Origin: Patescibacteria group bacterium
GTDB taxonomy: Bacteria > Patescibacteriota > Microgenomatia > UBA8517
Direction: 5' to 3'
DNA length: 8,154 nucleotides
Assembly (NCBI GenBank): GCA_018826545.1
Contig: JAHKAL010000066.1
Span: 1 to 8,154, forward strand
Part shown: positions 1-5,714 of the stretch, piece after piece
Layout: every line of letters begins with the position of its first letter
Numbering within the stretch: the stretch's first letter is position 1
The notes under the pieces: generated by a model
The model's database searches: none
The model's input: only the letters and a program-made list of their open reading frames with translations
What the model was told of the DNA's origin: nothing
Position numbers and translations under genes: made by a program

Positions 1-2582
1 ATTTTTAATCCTTCTAAAATATGAGCTCTTTTTTTTGCTTGAGTAAGTTCAAAGATTGTTCTTCTAACAACTACTCTTTGTCTGTGTTTTATATATTCAA
101 TTAAGATTTGTTTAAGGTTTAAAGTATGTGGAGTTCCGTCAACTAAAGCTACGAAGTTTGCAGAAAAAGTGGTTTGAAGTTTTGTATGTTTATAAATATT
201 ATTTAAAACAGCTTTTGGTTTTGCATCACGTTTCAAATCAACTACTACTGTGAGTCCATCTTTATCTGATTCATCTCTCAAGTCTGATATCCCTACAATT
301 TTTTTATCTTTTACAAGTTCTGCAATTTTTGCAACCATTTCGGCTTTATTAACTTGATATGGAATTTCTGTTATTACTATTTGTTGTCTACCTTTTTGGC
401 CTTCCTTTATTTCTGCAACTCCTCTTATTAATATTCTTCCTTTTCCTGTTGCATACATTTCTTTCAAACTTGCTGCATCATAGATAGTTGCACCTGTGGG
501 GAAATCCGGTGCCGGAATAATATCAGTTAATTCATCAATTGTGATTTCACTTTTAAAAGAAATATTTTCAGGTGAAATTTCTTTTTCAGTTAACTTTTCT
601 TTTTCACCTGAAGCGACAAGATTAATCTTTTTAATTACAAAATTAGTATTTTCTTCTTGGGTTTTTTCATCACTTATAACTTTTCCTTTTTTGATCATTG
701 CCATAACTGCATCAACAACTTCAGTTAAATTATGTGGTGGAATCTTTGTTGCCATTCCAACCGCAATTCCTTCGGCACCCATCAAAAGAAGGTTTGGTAA
801 AAGTGCAGGGAGATAAATCGGTTCTTTTAGAGTTGAATCAAAGTTATCAATGTAATCAACTGTGCCTTTTTCAATATCTTGAAGTATTGTTTGGGAAATT
901 GGAGCAAGTTTAACTTCTGTATTATGGCTTATAAAACCGTTTGAGATAAACGAGTGATCGGAACTGTCAACACCAATAGAGTAAACTCTTTCTTTCTGGG
1001 AGTTTTCGACCTTAATTATTTTGTCGAATAAAAATCCATTTTTTAAAATCTCTTGGAAAATTAATTTATCTTTCTTATCTAATATTTCTTCTAATTTAGG
1101 CCATAATCTTTTTAGTTTCGGTAGTCTGTCAAAATTATGTCTTTTCAGCCATTCGATATTGCTATTATATTTCTGTGACTTTCTAATATAATCTGAAATA
1201 TAGGGAATAAAATCTGTTTTGGACATTACCCATCCATCACTGTTCATTTTGCTGACTTTTGCTAGTTTTTGTTTTTTGACTTTAGAAACAAAATTTATCT
1301 CTTTTTTGAAAGCTGTTAAATTGGTATGCCCCCTGATAAGAAGTTTATATATATCTTTTGATGGTTGGTAGCGATTTGAGGATTCAATACCGAATCGTAA
1401 AAGTATTATTTGGAATTGTGAAAGAAGTTTTTTACTTTTGGATATAAAACTTATTTCCGGAGCTCCTGAAAGATATACACTTCCGTCTCCTTCAGCATAA
1501 CCTCTAATAAATGCGGATAAACTTTTTTTCGAGGAAGAATATATTATTTCAGGTATTTCCTTCTTAATTGCTCGAACAGGATCAAGGCCAAGATTTTCAA
1601 GAAATTGGATTACCTGAAGGGAATGTATTTCTAAACTCGAATAACTTTTTTTCGTATAACCCTGCGGTTTTCTTTTAAATTCATGGAGGCGACAATCCGG
1701 GAATACCTTTTTAAAAGCATCTTTAAATTTTTTTAGATATTCCTTATTATTGTTGGTGAAACTGATTTGTTTTTTTGGAATACCTCCTTCAGCAATTAAA
1801 GCTCCTAAAATAAAAGCAAGAGACTGAGTCATTTTTGAAGGTAGGATATGTCTATCTGTTCGATTATCTTTCAATTTTGGGAAGTAGATAGTTAAGGAGG
1901 GATCTTTTGGAAAGAAGGTTGAAGTTCTATTTATTACACAGTATTCTCCATTCTTTATTCCTCCAAGCATTTTCCATTGGAGTGAAGGACCGTTCTGGAT
2001 ATCTTCAGTCCAGGTAAGTACAGGATGATTAAGAGAACCTTTAAGTGAATAACCTCTGAAAGTTTCTATTTTGACAGTAGGGTGGATTCCCGAGTCAAAC
2101 CATTTTGGTGCTTTCCTGACAGTGTTGTTCCAGGAAAGAATATTTACTTTATTTCTTTTACCAATATTCTCAATTCTTTCCATTCCGCGATCAGTAATTA
2201 CGAGACTGTTTCCAGTAATACAGTACCTCATCGCAGCTGCAGAATCTCCATCAACTGAACCAAAGTTTCCCTGTCCTTTTATAAGTGGATATCTAAGGGA
2301 AAAAGTTTGTGCCATTCTAACCATGGAATCATAAACAGCCATGTCTCCATGTGGATGATATTTTCCCAAAACTTCTCCAACTACTTTTGCAGATTTTGTA
2401 TTTGCAGAAGTATGAGTTAAACCCATCTGATGCATTGCATAAAGAATTCTTCTGTGAACCGGCTTTAATCCATCTCTAACATCAGGAAGAGCACGAGCAA
2501 CAATTACACTCATTGCATAATCTAAATAAAACCTTTGAAGTTCGTCTGTTATATTCGATACTTTTACGTTTCCAATTTCCAT
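1..2582 (-). CDS. gyrA: DNA gyrase subunit A, N-terminal part, interrupted by an intein (runs off the left edge)
   Basis: GyrA forms the breakage-reunion part of gyrase, the type II topoisomerase that introduces negative supercoils using ATP. Reading from the ATG at 2582 there are 860 codons with no stop. Removing the 434-residue intein leaves 426 GyrA residues, about half of the usual 800-900. Visible landmarks are VRDGLKPVHRRILYAM (residues 35-50), KYHPHGD (74-80), GQGNFGSVDGDSAAAMRY (103-120) with catalytic Tyr120, then after the intein TEVKLAPIS, the isoleucine-wedge stretch GIAVGMATKIPPHNL, GPDFPT-like PAPDFPTGA, EIPYQVNKAEM and RRTIFELTQAKKRAHILEGL. These fit GyrA better than ParC, but the diagnostic C-terminal GyrA box is outside the window. 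Residues about 635-681 are a lysine- and glutamate-rich insertion relative to E. coli GyrA. The quinolone-site Ser83 equivalent is Met81, and Asp87 is kept as Asp85. No clear Shine-Dalgarno precedes the ATG; a palindrome ends 8 bases upstream. Confidence 0.96.
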   Translation of the reverse strand, partial: MEIGNVKVSNITDELQRFYLDYAMSVIVARALPDVRDGLKPVHRRILYAMHQMGLTHTSANTKSAKVVGEVLGKYHPHGDMAVYDSMVRMAQTFSLRYPLIKGQGNFGSVDGDSAAAMRYCITGNSLVITDRGMERIENIGKRNKVNILSWNNTVRKAPKWFDSGIHPTVKIETFRGYSLKGSLNHPVLTWTEDIQNGPSLQWKMLGGIKNGEYCVINRTSTFFPKDPSLTIYFPKLKDNRTDRHILPSKMTQSLAFILGALIAEGGIPKKQISFTNNNKEYLKKFKDAFKKVFPDCRLHEFKRKPQGYTKKSYSSLEIHSLQVIQFLENLGLDPVRAIKKEIPEIIYSSSKKSLSAFIRGYAEGDGSVYLSGAPEISFISKSKKLLSQFQIILLRFGIESSNRYQPSKDIYKLLIRGHTNLTAFKKEINFVSKVKKQKLAKVSKMNSDGWVMSKTDFIPYISDYIRKSQKYNSNIEWLKRHNFDRLPKLKRLWPKLEEILDKKDKLIFQEILKNGFLFDKIIKVENSQKERVYSIGVDSSDHSFISNGFISHNTEVKLAPISQTILQDIEKGTVDYIDNFDSTLKEPIYLPALLPNLLLMGAEGIAVGMATKIPPHNLTEVVDAVMAMIKKGKVISDEKTQEENTNFVIKKINLVASGEKEKLTEKEISPENISFKSEITIDELTDIIPAPDFPTGATIYDAASLKEMYATGKGRILIRGVAEIKEGQKGRQQIVITEIPYQVNKAEMVAKIAELVKDKKIVGISDLRDESDKDGLTVVVDLKRDAKPKAVLNNIYKHTKLQTTFSANFVALVDGTPHTLNLKQILIEYIKHRQRVVVRRTIFELTQAKKRAHILEGLK
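921..2222 (-). mobile_element. GyrA intein with LAGLIDADG homing endonuclease domain
   Basis: This in-frame 434-residue insertion is a protein-splicing element. It starts with Cys1 (codon 121 of the gene, directly after catalytic Tyr120) and ends with Ser432-His433-Asn434, followed by extein Thr. Block A is CITGNSLVITDRG. Block B is GSLNHPVLT around residues 62-70, with His66 and Ser in place of the usual Thr of TxxH. Block F is VDSSDHSFISNGF and block G is ISHN. The central domain has a first dodecapeptide LGALIAEGG (139-147, acidic Glu145), a block-D-like KKEIPEII (220-227), a second dodecapeptide IRGYAEGDGS (239-248, acidic Asp246) and a block-H-like stretch ending RFGIES. All splicing residues and both acidic endonuclease residues are present, so both activities look intact. 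From memory, the mycobacterial GyrA inteins occupy the same Tyr/Thr site, which is part of the active site and highly conserved. Removal should rejoin ...AAMRY to TEVKLA.... Confidence 0.95.
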
Positions 2583-2590
2583 TTAATAAA

Positions 2591-2612
2591 ATTAAGGCTA
2601 ATTAGCCTTAAT
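2591..2612. repeat. 22-bp perfect palindrome in the gyrA leader
   Basis: The half-site ATTAAGGCTAA is followed at once by its exact reverse complement TTAGCCTTAAT. As RNA from the minus strand it could fold as a 9-bp stem with an AATT loop, followed by TTTTATT and then the gyrA ATG 8 bases on. It could be a dyad operator for gyrA, a weak terminator for the upstream mazG, or an RNA hairpin covering the start region. The T tract is broken and the stem AT-rich, so a strong intrinsic terminator is unlikely. The same half-site core occurs twice more just upstream. Confidence 0.6.
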
Positions 2613-2669
2613 ACATTGTAGCCTTTCTAAACTTTAAGCTCAAGGGGGAAAAGATATTTTTTAAGGCTA
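2591..2669 (-). promoter_or_regulatory. gyrA leader with four copies of an AAGGCTA half-site (possible switchable RNA structure or operator array)
   Basis: In minus-strand order the 90-base mazG-gyrA gap contains TAGCCTT (2669-2663), AAGGCTA (2625-2619), and then the palindrome with another AAGGCTA and TAGCCTT. Copy 1 can pair with copy 2 or 3, and copy 4 with copy 3 or 2, so mutually exclusive hairpins are possible. This resembles an attenuator layout, but a double-stranded protein-binding array would look the same. No clear gyrA promoter hexamers were recognised. The function is inferred only. Confidence 0.35.
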
Positions 2670-2672
2670 TTT

Positions 2673-3002
2673 TTACCTATTATCACCATCTCCATGCAGT
2701 TTTCCACGTTTTTTTCTTGATGAAAGTTTTTTAATGTTTTTTTGTGCAATTTCTTCAAATGTTATATCAAGTTCTTTTGCAACTTGGGATAAATACCAAA
2801 GAATATCCCCAAGTTCTTTAACCATTTCTTGTTTATCTCTTTTAGAAATTTTTCCATTCTTATCTCTAAATATTTTTTTTATTTTCTCTACAAACTCTCC
2901 TGTTTCCCCAACTAATCCAAGGGTTGGATATACATATCTCTCCCCTACTTTTGGGAAAACTGCAGTTTTACTGGCTTTTTTTTGATAGTCGTTAAAATTC
3001 AT
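2673..3002 (-). CDS. MazG-like nucleotide pyrophosphohydrolase
   Basis: This 109-residue protein belongs to the all-alpha NTP pyrophosphohydrolase (MazG) superfamily, which hydrolyses nucleoside triphosphates to monophosphate and pyrophosphate and often clears non-canonical nucleotides. The metal-binding motif is visible as ExxE in GLVGETGEF (Glu33, Glu36) and ExxD in KELGDILWYL (Glu63, Asp66). The opening NFNDYQKKASKTAVFP and closing SSRKKRGKLHGDGDNR match the short single-domain MazG-like subfamily. The length is normal for that subfamily and well below the two-domain E. coli MazG. A GGAAGGA stretch lies about 13 bases before the ATG, far for a Shine-Dalgarno. The gene precedes gyrA on the same strand with a 90-base gap, so the two may share a transcript. 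The exact substrate cannot be read from the sequence. Confidence 0.9.
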   Translation of the reverse strand: MNFNDYQKKASKTAVFPKVGERYVYPTLGLVGETGEFVEKIKKIFRDKNGKISKRDKQEMVKELGDILWYLSQVAKELDITFEEIAQKNIKKLSSRKKRGKLHGDGDNR

Positions 3003-3024
3003 TTTGTATAAGTAGTCCTTCCTT

Positions 3025-3069
3025 CTATTCTTTATCTAAAGGTTCTGCTGGTGTTTCTTTTATGGTCAT
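3025..3069 (-). CDS. Possible 14-codon leader peptide upstream of mazG (tentative)
   Basis: ATG at 3069 opens a 14-codon frame, MTIKETPAEPLDKE, ending with TAG 22 bases before the mazG ATG. The purine-rich GGAAGGA after its stop could serve mazG. An in-frame TAG lies upstream at 3097-3099. A TATAGT hexamer sits 4 bp before the ATG. There is no homology-type evidence, and a frame this short can occur by chance. Confidence 0.15.
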   Translation of the reverse strand: MTIKETPAEPLDKE

Positions 3070-3081
3070 TAAAACTATAGA

Positions 3082-3103
3082 TATTCTATTTATATTCTAT
3101 TTA
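3082..3103. repeat. Tandem pair of an 11-bp repeat upstream of the glycosidase gene
   Basis: TATTCTATTTA occurs twice head-to-tail with no spacer. The 11-bp period is close to one helical turn. The pair ends 12 bp before the TATAAT box at 3116 and covers the position where a -35 box would be expected. It could be a regulator-binding site, a bent AT element replacing the -35, or simple low-complexity sequence. Confidence 0.5.
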
Positions 3104-3115
3104 TTAATCAATGTG

Positions 3116-3121
3116 TATAAT
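3116..3121 (+). promoter_or_regulatory. -10 box (TATAAT) of the phosphodiester glycosidase-like gene
   Basis: A perfect TATAAT lies 7 bp before the ATG at 3129, so transcription should begin at or next to the start codon, giving a leaderless mRNA. No good -35 hexamer is present at 16-18 bp upstream. The box falls inside the longer reading frame that starts at 3111, which argues for the later ATG. Confidence 0.55.
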
Positions 3122-3128
3122 TGTGGTG

Positions 3129-3887
3129 ATGAAAAAGATAATAAAAAAGTTATTTTTAATCACATTTGTATTAGTTTCAGTTTTTTCTGTTAGTTTTTTT
3201 ATTAAAGGTAATTATAAAAGACAAAATCCAAAACTTAGTCCAAATGTTTTAGGTTTACCAGATAGTTACGATAATTTAGAAGTAGATATTAAATTTAATG
3301 ACAATTTATACAGAGTTAATTGGTACGAAATAGGAAATATCGATAATCTATTTTTATTGGTAAATTCAGATAAATTAACTTCTCAAGAATTTAAAGAAAA
3401 AGAAATGTGTATATTTTTATCAAGTGGTGGATATTATAAAACTGATTATTCTCCAACAGGTTTACTAATAAGTGAGTACAAAGAAATAAGTCCATTTGTA
3501 AATTCAAGTTTAGCAAATGGGATTTTTTCAGTTAATGATTTTGCAACTCCAAGAATTACTCCCCAAGTTCCAAGAGACAGACTTCGTATGGCGCTGCAAG
3601 CAGGACCATTGTTAAAAGAGAATAATGGATTTAAGAATTTATCTTTAAAAAATGATGAAGAAGCAAGAAGAGTTGTATTAGGTGTAACTGGAGAAAACAA
3701 AGCTATTTTTATGATTTTTTATAATCCTGAATCGGTATTTATAGGGCCTTATTTAAAAGACTTACCAGAAATTATAAAAGAATTTGAAAACGAAACTGGA
3801 ATTGTTTTTGCGGACGCGATGAATCTTGATGGTGGTACACCAACAACATTTAACAAAAAAACACAAATCTTACAGAATCAACAATAG
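3129..3887 (+). CDS. Exported phosphodiester glycosidase-like protein (DUF2233/NAGPA family), C-terminus frameshifted
   Basis: The protein resembles the phosphodiester alpha-GlcNAcase (NAGPA)/DUF2233 domain family, which acts outside the cytoplasm on phosphodiester-linked sugars. An N-terminal hydrophobic segment (about residues 6-20 of MKKIIKKLFLITFVLVSVF...) serves as signal or anchor; no lipobox cysteine is seen. Family-like motifs follow: SSGGYY, SPTGLLIS, LANGIFSVND, RMALQAGPLL, EEARRVVLGV and DAMNLDGGTPTTF, the last near the active-site region. The ATG at 3129 was chosen over an in-frame ATG at 3111 because the TATAAT box lies between them and the signal begins with MKK. The frame closes with an atypical ILQNQQ. 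One base out of register, downstream of an A7 run, the sequence reads LTESTIVGNFFCLK and stops at 3913, which looks like the genuine end. The substrate is unknown. Confidence 0.82.
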   Translation: MKKIIKKLFLITFVLVSVFSVSFFIKGNYKRQNPKLSPNVLGLPDSYDNLEVDIKFNDNLYRVNWYEIGNIDNLFLLVNSDKLTSQEFKEKEMCIFLSSGGYYKTDYSPTGLLISEYKEISPFVNSSLANGIFSVNDFATPRITPQVPRDRLRMALQAGPLLKENNGFKNLSLKNDEEARRVVLGVTGENKAIFMIFYNPESVFIGPYLKDLPEIIKEFENETGIVFADAMNLDGGTPTTFNKKTQILQNQQ

Positions 3888-3913
3888 TTGGAAATTTTTT
3901 CTGTTTAAAATAA
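3855..3913 (+). other. A7 homopolymer and displaced C-terminal coding segment (-1 frameshift)
   Basis: Seven adenines (3855-3861) follow LDGGTPTTFN. Adding one A, as a lost base or by transcriptional slippage, converts the annotated tail into KKNTNLTESTIVGNFFCLK, ending with TAA at 3911-3913. The VGxFxC-type ending is what I recall for this family. The restored product from 3129 would be about 261 residues. The shift could be a real mutation, a sequencing or assembly error in the homopolymer, or functional slippage. Confidence 0.6.
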
Positions 3914-3918
3914 CTAAA

Positions 3919-3946
3919 TTGACAATATAAATTAATCTGATAAATT
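3919..3946 (+). promoter_or_regulatory. Promoter of the 184-residue hypothetical gene (TTGACA / TGA-TAAATT)
   Basis: A consensus -35 TTGACA (3919-3924) is followed after 16 bp by TAAATT (3941-3946), with a TG at 3938-3939 making an extended -10. The ATG at 3955 lies 8 bp downstream, so the transcript would be leaderless or nearly so. This also implies the gene is transcribed independently of its upstream neighbour. Confidence 0.6.
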
Positions 3947-3954
3947 CTCGGGAT

Positions 3955-4509
3955 ATGTTAAAAAAAGAACAAAGATTATTTCTCCAAACTAAAATAACTT
4001 CTGAGCCAAAAGTACTTAGTGATGATGGATTAGTAACTTCAGAAAATAATAGATCTGTGTGGGGTTTAGTAATTAATAACACATTAAAAAATACTGGAGG
4101 AAAATTTAATAAATATCGTTACATGAGTATTTCCCTTGAAATTAGCGGAAGAGATCTACTATTAGCTGAGGGAATTTGGAGTCGAAAAGAAGCATTAAAA
4201 ATTAAAGAAAGAATAAAAAATAATGTTCCCAATATTGCAGACTTTTTTGAAGTCGAAGATGAGTTAGGTAACAAAACATTATGTTCCAAATGTGATACTC
4301 AAGTTTTTAATTATTTAGTTAATAAAGGAGTTATAGTTAATAATAATTCTGATAAAGATGGAGTTTACAAGATGTTTTGTCCACCCATGTTTGGAGAAGA
4401 TATTTCACCAGTAGATATAGACATTAATGCTACAGAGTCAGATAGAATAGGTTATACACAATTAGAAATTTATGTTTCTACTAAAAGTAAAGAAGAGCTT
4501 ATTAAATAA
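3955..4509 (+). CDS. Hypothetical protein, 184 residues, not recognised
   Basis: I do not recognise this family. The product looks soluble, with no signal peptide or membrane segment. Its first half has beta-rich stretches (SVWGLVINNTL, KYRYMSISLEISGRDLLLAEGIW). A charged helix follows (SRKEALKIKERIKNN). The second half contains a CxxC pair (Cys110 and Cys113 in LCSKCD) and Cys142 in MFCPPMFGED, which could bind metal, though a fourth ligand is not obvious. The C-terminus is acidic (SPVDIDINATESD). It has its own well-formed promoter just upstream and codon use like its neighbours, so it is likely a real gene. Its 3' end overlaps the end of metK on the other strand by 8 bp, a convergent arrangement with no evident terminator between them. 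Confidence 0.75.
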   Translation: MLKKEQRLFLQTKITSEPKVLSDDGLVTSENNRSVWGLVINNTLKNTGGKFNKYRYMSISLEISGRDLLLAEGIWSRKEALKIKERIKNNVPNIADFFEVEDELGNKTLCSKCDTQVFNYLVNKGVIVNNNSDKDGVYKMFCPPMFGEDISPVDIDINATESDRIGYTQLEIYVSTKSKEELIK

Positions 4510-5548
4510 TTTTTTCCCAAGAAAATTCTTCTCTTCCAAAATGACCGTAACTAGCGGTATTTTGAAATATTGGAGTTCTTAAGTTTAAATTTTTGATAAT
4601 TGATAATGGTTTAAAATCATAGTTTTTCTTCACGTATGAAGCTAGCGATTTTCCTTTTTCATCTATTGCCTCAACCATTAATGGTTCTGCCTTTCCAATC
4701 GCATATGAAACAGACACTAAACATCTTTTAGCAAGTTTTTTTGCAACAAGATTTTTTGCAACAAATCTACACATATATGCGCCACTTCTGTCCACTTTTG
4801 TTGGGTCCTTTCCTGAAAAACATCCACCCCCATGAGGAAACATTCCCCCATAAGTATCAACCATAATTTTTCTCCCTGTTAGGCCCGTATCTCCAAAAAA
4901 TCCACCCGTTACAAACTTTCCTGTTGGATTAATTAGTATTTTTACCTTATCAATATTTTTAATGATTGGTTTTATAAGTTTTTGAGTTAAGACTTTTTCT
5001 ATTTCCTCATGAGTGACACTATCTTTATGTTGTGTTGAAACTAAAACTGTATCTACTTTTCCATTTTTAATAGTTACTTGGGCTTTCCCATCTGGCATAA
5101 GCCAAGGAATCTTTTTTGATTTTCTTAAAGTTTCTAGGCCTTTTGTTAGTTTGTGTACTAAAACAACTCCAAGAGGTAAAAACTCAGGTGTTTCATTAGT
5201 TGCATATCCATACATTATTCCCTGATCCCCCGCTCCTCCAGTATCAACTCCCATTGCGATATCAGGCGATTGTTTAACAATATTTGTAATTACTTTTAAT
5301 TTATCTCTGTAGCCAATTTGTTTATATACTTTTCTTGCAATTTTCTCGGCGTTAAATTCAGCAGTTGTAGTAAGTTCTCCTCCAATAACAAAGAGGCCAT
5401 GACTTCCAAATGTTTCAATCGCAACTCTTGATTTAGGATCTTGTCTAATGCATTCATCTAAAATCGCATCTGATACTTGATCACAGATTTTGTCAGGATG
5501 ACCTGAAGTAACTGATTCTACTGTATAAGTTTTATAATCTAGATTCAT
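4502..5548 (-). CDS. metK: S-adenosylmethionine synthetase (methionine adenosyltransferase)
   Basis: MetK makes S-adenosylmethionine from methionine and ATP, releasing phosphate and pyrophosphate; it is a cytoplasmic oligomer. The 348 residues contain GHPDKICDQ (16-24), a conserved Glu45, the GAGDQG signature (105-110, Asp108), GDTGLTGRKIMVDTYGG (219-235, with Asp220 and Lys227), and HGGGCFSGKDPTKVDRS (239-255, with Lys247, Lys251 and Asp253), ending AYGHFGREEFSWEK. All catalytic positions known from E. coli MetK appear present. It is about 35 residues shorter than E. coli MetK. The gating loop before GAGDQG is shortened (GVDTGGAGDQG against GVDRADPLEQGAGDQG in E. coli, as I recall it), and the C-terminal tail is cut. 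Expression is under a SAM-I riboswitch. An AAAGGAG sits 11 bases before the ATG. Confidence 0.97.
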   Translation of the reverse strand: MNLDYKTYTVESVTSGHPDKICDQVSDAILDECIRQDPKSRVAIETFGSHGLFVIGGELTTTAEFNAEKIARKVYKQIGYRDKLKVITNIVKQSPDIAMGVDTGGAGDQGIMYGYATNETPEFLPLGVVLVHKLTKGLETLRKSKKIPWLMPDGKAQVTIKNGKVDTVLVSTQHKDSVTHEEIEKVLTQKLIKPIIKNIDKVKILINPTGKFVTGGFFGDTGLTGRKIMVDTYGGMFPHGGGCFSGKDPTKVDRSGAYMCRFVAKNLVAKKLAKRCLVSVSYAIGKAEPLMVEAIDEKGKSLASYVKKNYDFKPLSIIKNLNLRTPIFQNTASYGHFGREEFSWEKII

Positions 5549-5552
5549 AAAC

Positions 5553-5584
5553 TAAAAAACTCCTTTCCTAAAGGGAAAAGAGTT
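5553..5584 (-). terminator. Riboswitch-controlled intrinsic terminator before metK; its 3' arm contains the Shine-Dalgarno
   Basis: On the minus strand AACTCTTTTCC pairs with GGAAAGGAGTT (11 bp, one G-U) around a CTTTA loop, followed by six T's. This is a classic intrinsic terminator placed only a few bases before the metK ATG. The 3' arm includes AAAGGAG, the apparent ribosome-binding site, so the same hairpin would also block translation of any read-through RNA. The aptamer's 3' segment AAAGGGAAAG (5617-5626) is complementary, with one bulged T, to CTTTTCCCTTT in the terminator's 5' arm and loop (5570-5580), providing the antiterminator. Confidence 0.85.
5560..5566 (-). promoter_or_regulatory. 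metK Shine-Dalgarno (AAAGGAG) inside the terminator stem
   Basis: AAAGGAG lies 11 bases before the metK ATG, slightly long spacing. It forms part of the 3' arm of the terminator hairpin, so it is accessible only when the antiterminator forms. It is one of only two clear Shine-Dalgarno sequences in the window. Confidence 0.65.
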
Positions 5585-5612
5585 TAATTATTTTTAAAAT
5601 AAAAAAATACCT

Positions 5613-5714
5613 TTATCTTTCCCTTTCGGGCTAGATTTGGCACCTTTCGAATGGTTTTTTTCGAGGTTGCCGGTGGGATCATAAAGCTAGTACTTTCCCC
5701 CACTCTCGTGATAA
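5613..5714 (-). promoter_or_regulatory. SAM-I (S-box) riboswitch aptamer controlling metK
   Basis: The minus strand reads the SAM-I consensus in order. P1 is TTATC/GATAA (5710-5714 with 5613-5617). Next come ACGAGAGTGGGGGA, with the kink-turn/P2 strand; the P2 loop CTAGC (around 5686-5690); ATGATCCCACCGGCAACC, with the conserved GCAACC; a P3 stem closed by TCGAA/TTCGA; GGTGCCAAATCTAGC; and a P4 CCC-GAAA-GGG hairpin. The loop-P2 pseudoknot usually pairs CUGG with CCAG; here both partners read CUAG, a compensatory change that supports the fold. SAM binding stabilises P1/P4 and frees the downstream strand to make the terminator. P1 is only about 5 bp. Position directly before metK fits feedback control of SAM synthesis. 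Confidence 0.95.

Noticed and set aside
496..816. Plus-strand open frame of 106 codons
   Set aside because: It lies antisense inside the conserved GyrA coding region, with low-complexity composition and no motif; a shadow of gyrA.
921..2222. Group I intron or insertion sequence interrupting gyrA
   Set aside because: The frame stays open throughout with protein-splicing blocks at both ends; an intron or IS would not need this.
2071..2334. Plus-strand open frame of 87 codons
   Set aside because: Antisense to the GyrA/intein N-terminal junction, which is clearly coding on the minus strand.
3111..3128. Earlier ATG for the glycosidase-like gene
   Set aside because: The added residues MCIIVV would overlap the TATAAT box, and the normal signal peptide begins with MKK at 3129.
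4488..4540. Bidirectional terminator between the convergent genes ending at 4502 and 4509
   Set aside because: Only a GAAGAG/CTCTTC match separated by over 30 bases and a 4-bp stem were found, within coding sequence; too weak.
5013..5225. Plus-strand open frame of 70 codons
   Set aside because: Antisense to the middle of metK, which is unambiguous on the minus strand.
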